Both the position numbers and the translations under genes were made by a program. Positions 39,759-41,836 of a DNA stretch of 41,836 nucleotides are shown one piece after another (position 1 is the stretch's first letter; every line of letters starts with the position of its first letter). This stretch comes from Bradyrhizobium sp. NAS96.2 (GTDB taxonomy: Bacteria; Pseudomonadota; Alphaproteobacteria; Rhizobiales; Xanthobacteraceae), in assembly GCF_001908235.1 (NCBI RefSeq), contig NZ_LGHK01000040.1, positions 1 to 41,836 of the forward strand, in the 5' to 3' direction. A model generated the notes under the pieces. It was not told the origin of the DNA, did not search any database, and saw only the letters and a program-made list of their open reading frames with translations.

Positions 39759-40877
39759 CTACTGCCTGATCTGCGCCTTCAGCGTATCCTCGACGGCGCG
39801 TTCGAACGATGACGCCTTCGGCGCGCTCTTGCGGTGCTCGGCGACATATTTGTCGCGCTTGGCGACCAGCGCGGCGAGCTTCTCGTTCAGCGCCTTGCGC
39901 TGGGCGATCTGCTTGTCGATCTCGGCGCTGCGTGCCTCCGGCTTCATGGCGCGGAGGTTGTCGGGCAGGTCCTCCTCCTTGACCTTGGTGATCTCGTTGC
40001 GGCCCGCCGCGACGTCGGCGACGAGGTCGCCGTCTCCGGTCACCGCCTCCGACGTCAGCCTGGCGCGCTTGTTGATGAAGCTCGCCATCTCCGAAGCCCG
40101 GGCCGGTGAGGCCGCGGCGACGCTTGCGAGCTGCTGGGTCTTGGATTCCGTGCGCTTCTGCAGCGCGCGCGGGCCGTAGGGGATCACGGTGCCGTTGATC
40201 TGGCGCTGCAGGATGATGATGGCCTCGTCGAACGGCGTCTCGATGGTGACGATCTGGCCGCCATCCTGCGGGATCGGGATGAACTCGCCGTTGCCGTGCT
40301 GCGCGATATCGCGCCACACCCGCTCGGTATCCTGCGCGTTGCCGGCGAGCACGGCGTTGACGATGATGTCGCGCTGCTTGGCGACCGCGAGCGTGACCGG
40401 ATATTTGGTGTCCTGCGCATAGTCCATGTGCGGCGGGGCGTCGCCGACCAGGAACACGATCCGCGTGCCGTCGCGTCCTTGCGTCCACTGCATCTTGTTG
40501 ACGGCGACGTCGAGCGCCTCGTTGACGCTCTCCGGCCAGTCGCCGCCGCCGCGCGCCTTCAATTCCAGCAGATTGGCGTAGAGGTCCTGGATGTCGCGGG
40601 TCAGCTCGACCTTCTTCGTCACATAGTCATCGCCGATGTCGCGATAGGCGATCAGGCCCATCCTGATGTCGGCGTCGGGATTGGAATCGACGATCGCGGT
40701 AGCAATCGACCAGATCTTGCGCTTGGCGCCCTCGATCAATCCGCCCATCGAGCCGGTGGTATCGAGCACGAAGGCGACCTCGACCACGGGCTTGGCGATG
40801 GCCGAGGACAGTCCGGCTGTTAGCGGCAGGGTTGCGAGAGCGAAGACGAACGAGCGAAGTGTGATGCGCGACCGCAT
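39759..40877 (-). CDS. secreted VWA-domain protein
   Basis: A 372-residue protein with a Sec signal (LRSFVFALATLPLTAGLSSAIA) and a von Willebrand A domain from residue 32. The metal-binding site has DTTGSMGG (DxTxS), the second Thr/Asp region in GGGDWPESVNEAL and FLVGDAPPHMDY. The C-terminal third is helical and charged (ARSAEIDKQIAQRKALNEKL). VWA proteins mediate metal-dependent protein contacts; the partner is unknown. GGAGAG lies 6 bases before the ATG at 40877, which decides the start against an upstream one. The palindrome at 39714 follows the stop. Confidence 0.88.
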   Translation of the reverse strand: MRSRITLRSFVFALATLPLTAGLSSAIAKPVVEVAFVLDTTGSMGGLIEGAKRKIWSIATAIVDSNPDADIRMGLIAYRDIGDDYVTKKVELTRDIQDLYANLLELKARGGGDWPESVNEALDVAVNKMQWTQGRDGTRIVFLVGDAPPHMDYAQDTKYPVTLAVAKQRDIIVNAVLAGNAQDTERVWRDIAQHGNGEFIPIPQDGGQIVTIETPFDEAIIILQRQINGTVIPYGPRALQKRTESKTQQLASVAAASPARASEMASFINKRARLTSEAVTGDGDLVADVAAGRNEITKVKEEDLPDNLRAMKPEARSAEIDKQIAQRKALNEKLAALVAKRDKYVAEHRKSAPKASSFERAVEDTLKAQIRQ

Positions 40878-41012
40878 GGGTCTCTCCTGCAGTGGTTTCG
40901 TCCCTCGGAACCCAGGTTCCACCGGCTTCGCGGTGGCTTGAGGCCGGAATCAAGGCGGCTTCCTCGCGAATTTGCGGCCGATTCCAGCGCTGCCGTTGGG
41001 CTCTATTCCTGC

Positions 41013-41061
41013 GAGCATGATCTTGACGGAAAACCGGATTCCACTTTTCCGGATCATGCTC
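41013..41061. repeat. Bradyrhizobium-type palindromic intergenic repeat
   Basis: GAGCATGATC (41013-41022) and GATCATGCTC (41052-41061) enclose GGAAAACCGGATTCCACTTTTCC, itself partly palindromic. I know this 'GAGCATGATC...GGAAAACCGG...CTTTTCCGGATCATGCTC' element as a frequent intergenic repeat in Bradyrhizobium and Rhodopseudomonas. It lies 25 bases before the mmcB start. Confidence 0.75.
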
Positions 41062-41085
41062 GATGGAATCGGTTAATCTCCTTGG

Positions 41086-41568
41086 ATGGAGTCACCCGCC
41101 CGCCAGATCGCGCTCGTGCCTGCGCCCGACCGACGTCAGTCGGAGACCGCGCTTGCGATCGCACGCGGCACCGCGAGGCTCCTTCGATCGTTGGGATTTT
41201 CCTGCATCAGCGAGTTGCCGCTGCCGTCCGGCCGAAGGGCTGATCTGGTGGCGCTGAACGAGCGCGGCGAGATCTGGATCGTCGAGATCAAGTCATCGCT
41301 CGAGGATCTGCGCGCCGACCAGAAATGGCAGGACTACCGGATGCATTGCGACCGGCTGTTCTTCGCCTTCACGCAGGATCTGCCGTGCGAGATCTTCCCG
41401 GCCGACACCGGCCTGATCATCGCCGACGCCTATGGCGCGCATCTGCATTGCGAGGCGCCGGAGCATCGCCTGCCGGCGGCCACGCGTAAGGTGATGACGG
41501 TGCGCTTTGCGATGGCGGCGGCACAGCGGATCAACCGCTTGGTCGATCCACAAGGGCACGAGTTTTAG
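41086..41568 (+). CDS. mmcB: MmcB family DNA repair protein
   Basis: A 160-residue protein of the DUF1052/MmcB family. Its nuclease-like fold shows ELPLPSGRRADLVALNERGEIWIVEIKSSLEDLRAD, i.e. the Asp...EIK signature of restriction-endonuclease-like enzymes, then KWQDYRMHCDRLFFAF. MmcB was found in Caulobacter as an SOS-induced factor for mitomycin C resistance. The ATG at 41086 is at the usual family start. I could not find a GTTC-N7-GTTC or GAAC-N7-GAAC LexA box between 40923 and 41086. Confidence 0.9.
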   Translation: MESPARQIALVPAPDRRQSETALAIARGTARLLRSLGFSCISELPLPSGRRADLVALNERGEIWIVEIKSSLEDLRADQKWQDYRMHCDRLFFAFTQDLPCEIFPADTGLIIADAYGAHLHCEAPEHRLPAATRKVMTVRFAMAAAQRINRLVDPQGHEF

Positions 41569-41600
41569 GGACAGTGATCCGTTCATCCTCAAGCACTCGA

Positions 41601-41704
41601 CCCGTCATCCTGAGGAGCGCGTAGCGCGTCTCGAAGGGTGCACGGCCACAAGCCGGGCCGTTCATCCTTCGAGGCTCGCTCCGCTCGCACCTCAGGATGA
41701 CGGG
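41601..41704. repeat. nested cruciform repeat (about 104 bp)
   Basis: Outer arms CCCGTCATCCTGAG (41601-41614) and CTCAGGATGACGGG (41691-41704) are perfect complements. Inside, CTCGAAGG (41630-41637) pairs with CCTTCGAG (41666-41673) and ACGGCC (41642-41647) with GGCCGT (41656-41661). It is a multi-stem palindrome of the kind scattered between genes in Bradyrhizobium relatives. It follows mmcB by 32 bases and could fold in the mRNA. Confidence 0.8.
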
Positions 41705-41739
41705 GGACGTGCTTGTAGGATGGCTAGAGCAGATTCCGA

Positions 41740-41835
41740 TCACGCTGAACCATATCCCGCGGCCTGGAAGTAGTTTGAGCATTCTTGCGGTGTGAAGGTG
41801 TGGAAGGCGTCTGCGATCGCTGTTTCCAAGGTCTC
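41740..41835 (-). mobile_element. C-terminal end of an IS630-type transposase (cut by window edge)
   Basis: The minus strand entering from the right edge reads ETLETAIADAFHTFTPQECS and NYFQAAGYGSA, then TGA at 41742-41740. The ending 'F.P.EC.NYF.AAGY' is characteristic of IS630-family transposases. The insertion sequence end probably lies a few bases left of the stop, near the TA at 41724-41725, as IS630 elements insert at TA. The rest of the element is outside the window. Confidence 0.65.
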
Positions 41836-41836
41836 G

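Noticed and set aside
40923..41085. LexA (SOS) box upstream of mmcB
   Set aside because: Neither GTTC-N7-GTTC nor GAAC-N7-GAAC is present, although relatives of this gene are SOS-regulated.
1..41836. tRNA, rRNA, CRISPR array or prophage
   Set aside because: No cloverleaf with CCA end, no conserved rRNA segment, no regular direct repeats with spacers, and no phage structural genes were seen.

Overview
The window looks like a chromosomal segment of a high-GC alphaproteobacterium of the Bradyrhizobium/Rhodopseudomonas type. This rests on the gene families, on GGAAC-N16/17-CGTT promoters of the alphaproteobacterial general-stress sigma factor EcfG, and on two palindromic intergenic repeats that I associate with those genera. 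No rRNA, tRNA or CRISPR array was seen.

Positions 1-13991 form a stress and housekeeping island: YihY membrane protein, DJ-1/PfpI protein, Cys-rich copper-binding four-helix protein, DUF2231 protein with a PQQ-type sugar dehydrogenase lipoprotein, a cupin, a row of very small proteins, a CBS-domain protein, MgtC, DUF72, a thiamine-diphosphate oxidase-like enzyme, a KGG-type basic protein, an MFS transporter, DUF4142, a YciE/YciF ferritin-like protein, CsbD and an isochorismatase-like hydrolase. Three of these genes (cupin, KGG protein, isochorismatase) carry one surplus G in a G run; removing it restores the family sequence and the reading frame.

Positions 14066-29683 are an electron-transfer block. 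A three-subunit membrane sugar/polyol dehydrogenase (Tat-exported small subunit, GMC flavoprotein, triheme cytochrome c) is followed by a leftward caa3-type cytochrome c oxidase operon and a divergent rightward alternative complex III operon (actABCDEF). A SCO copper chaperone converges on the end of actF. Together they would carry electrons from periplasmic sugar oxidation through quinol to cytochrome c and oxygen.

Positions 29760-37960 are accessory and decaying. They hold an intact diguanylate cyclase, an HWE/HisKA_2-type histidine kinase and a basic small protein, among remnants: a truncated sensor, small genes broken by single stop codons or frameshifts, a DNA-ligase scrap, and a chimera of an oxidoreductase 5' fragment with a glycoside hydrolase 3' fragment.

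Positions 37956-41836 carry a TreS-like GH13 enzyme, a VWA-domain protein and MmcB, then palindromic repeats and the C-terminal end of an IS630-type transposase cut by the window edge.

The unifying signal is regulatory. Six exact and three one-mismatch EcfG-type promoters lie mostly 15-60 bases before chosen start codons, in front of stress proteins, of both sugar-oxidation units, of the SCO chaperone and of the histidine kinase. This suggests an auxiliary respiratory chain under general-stress control.
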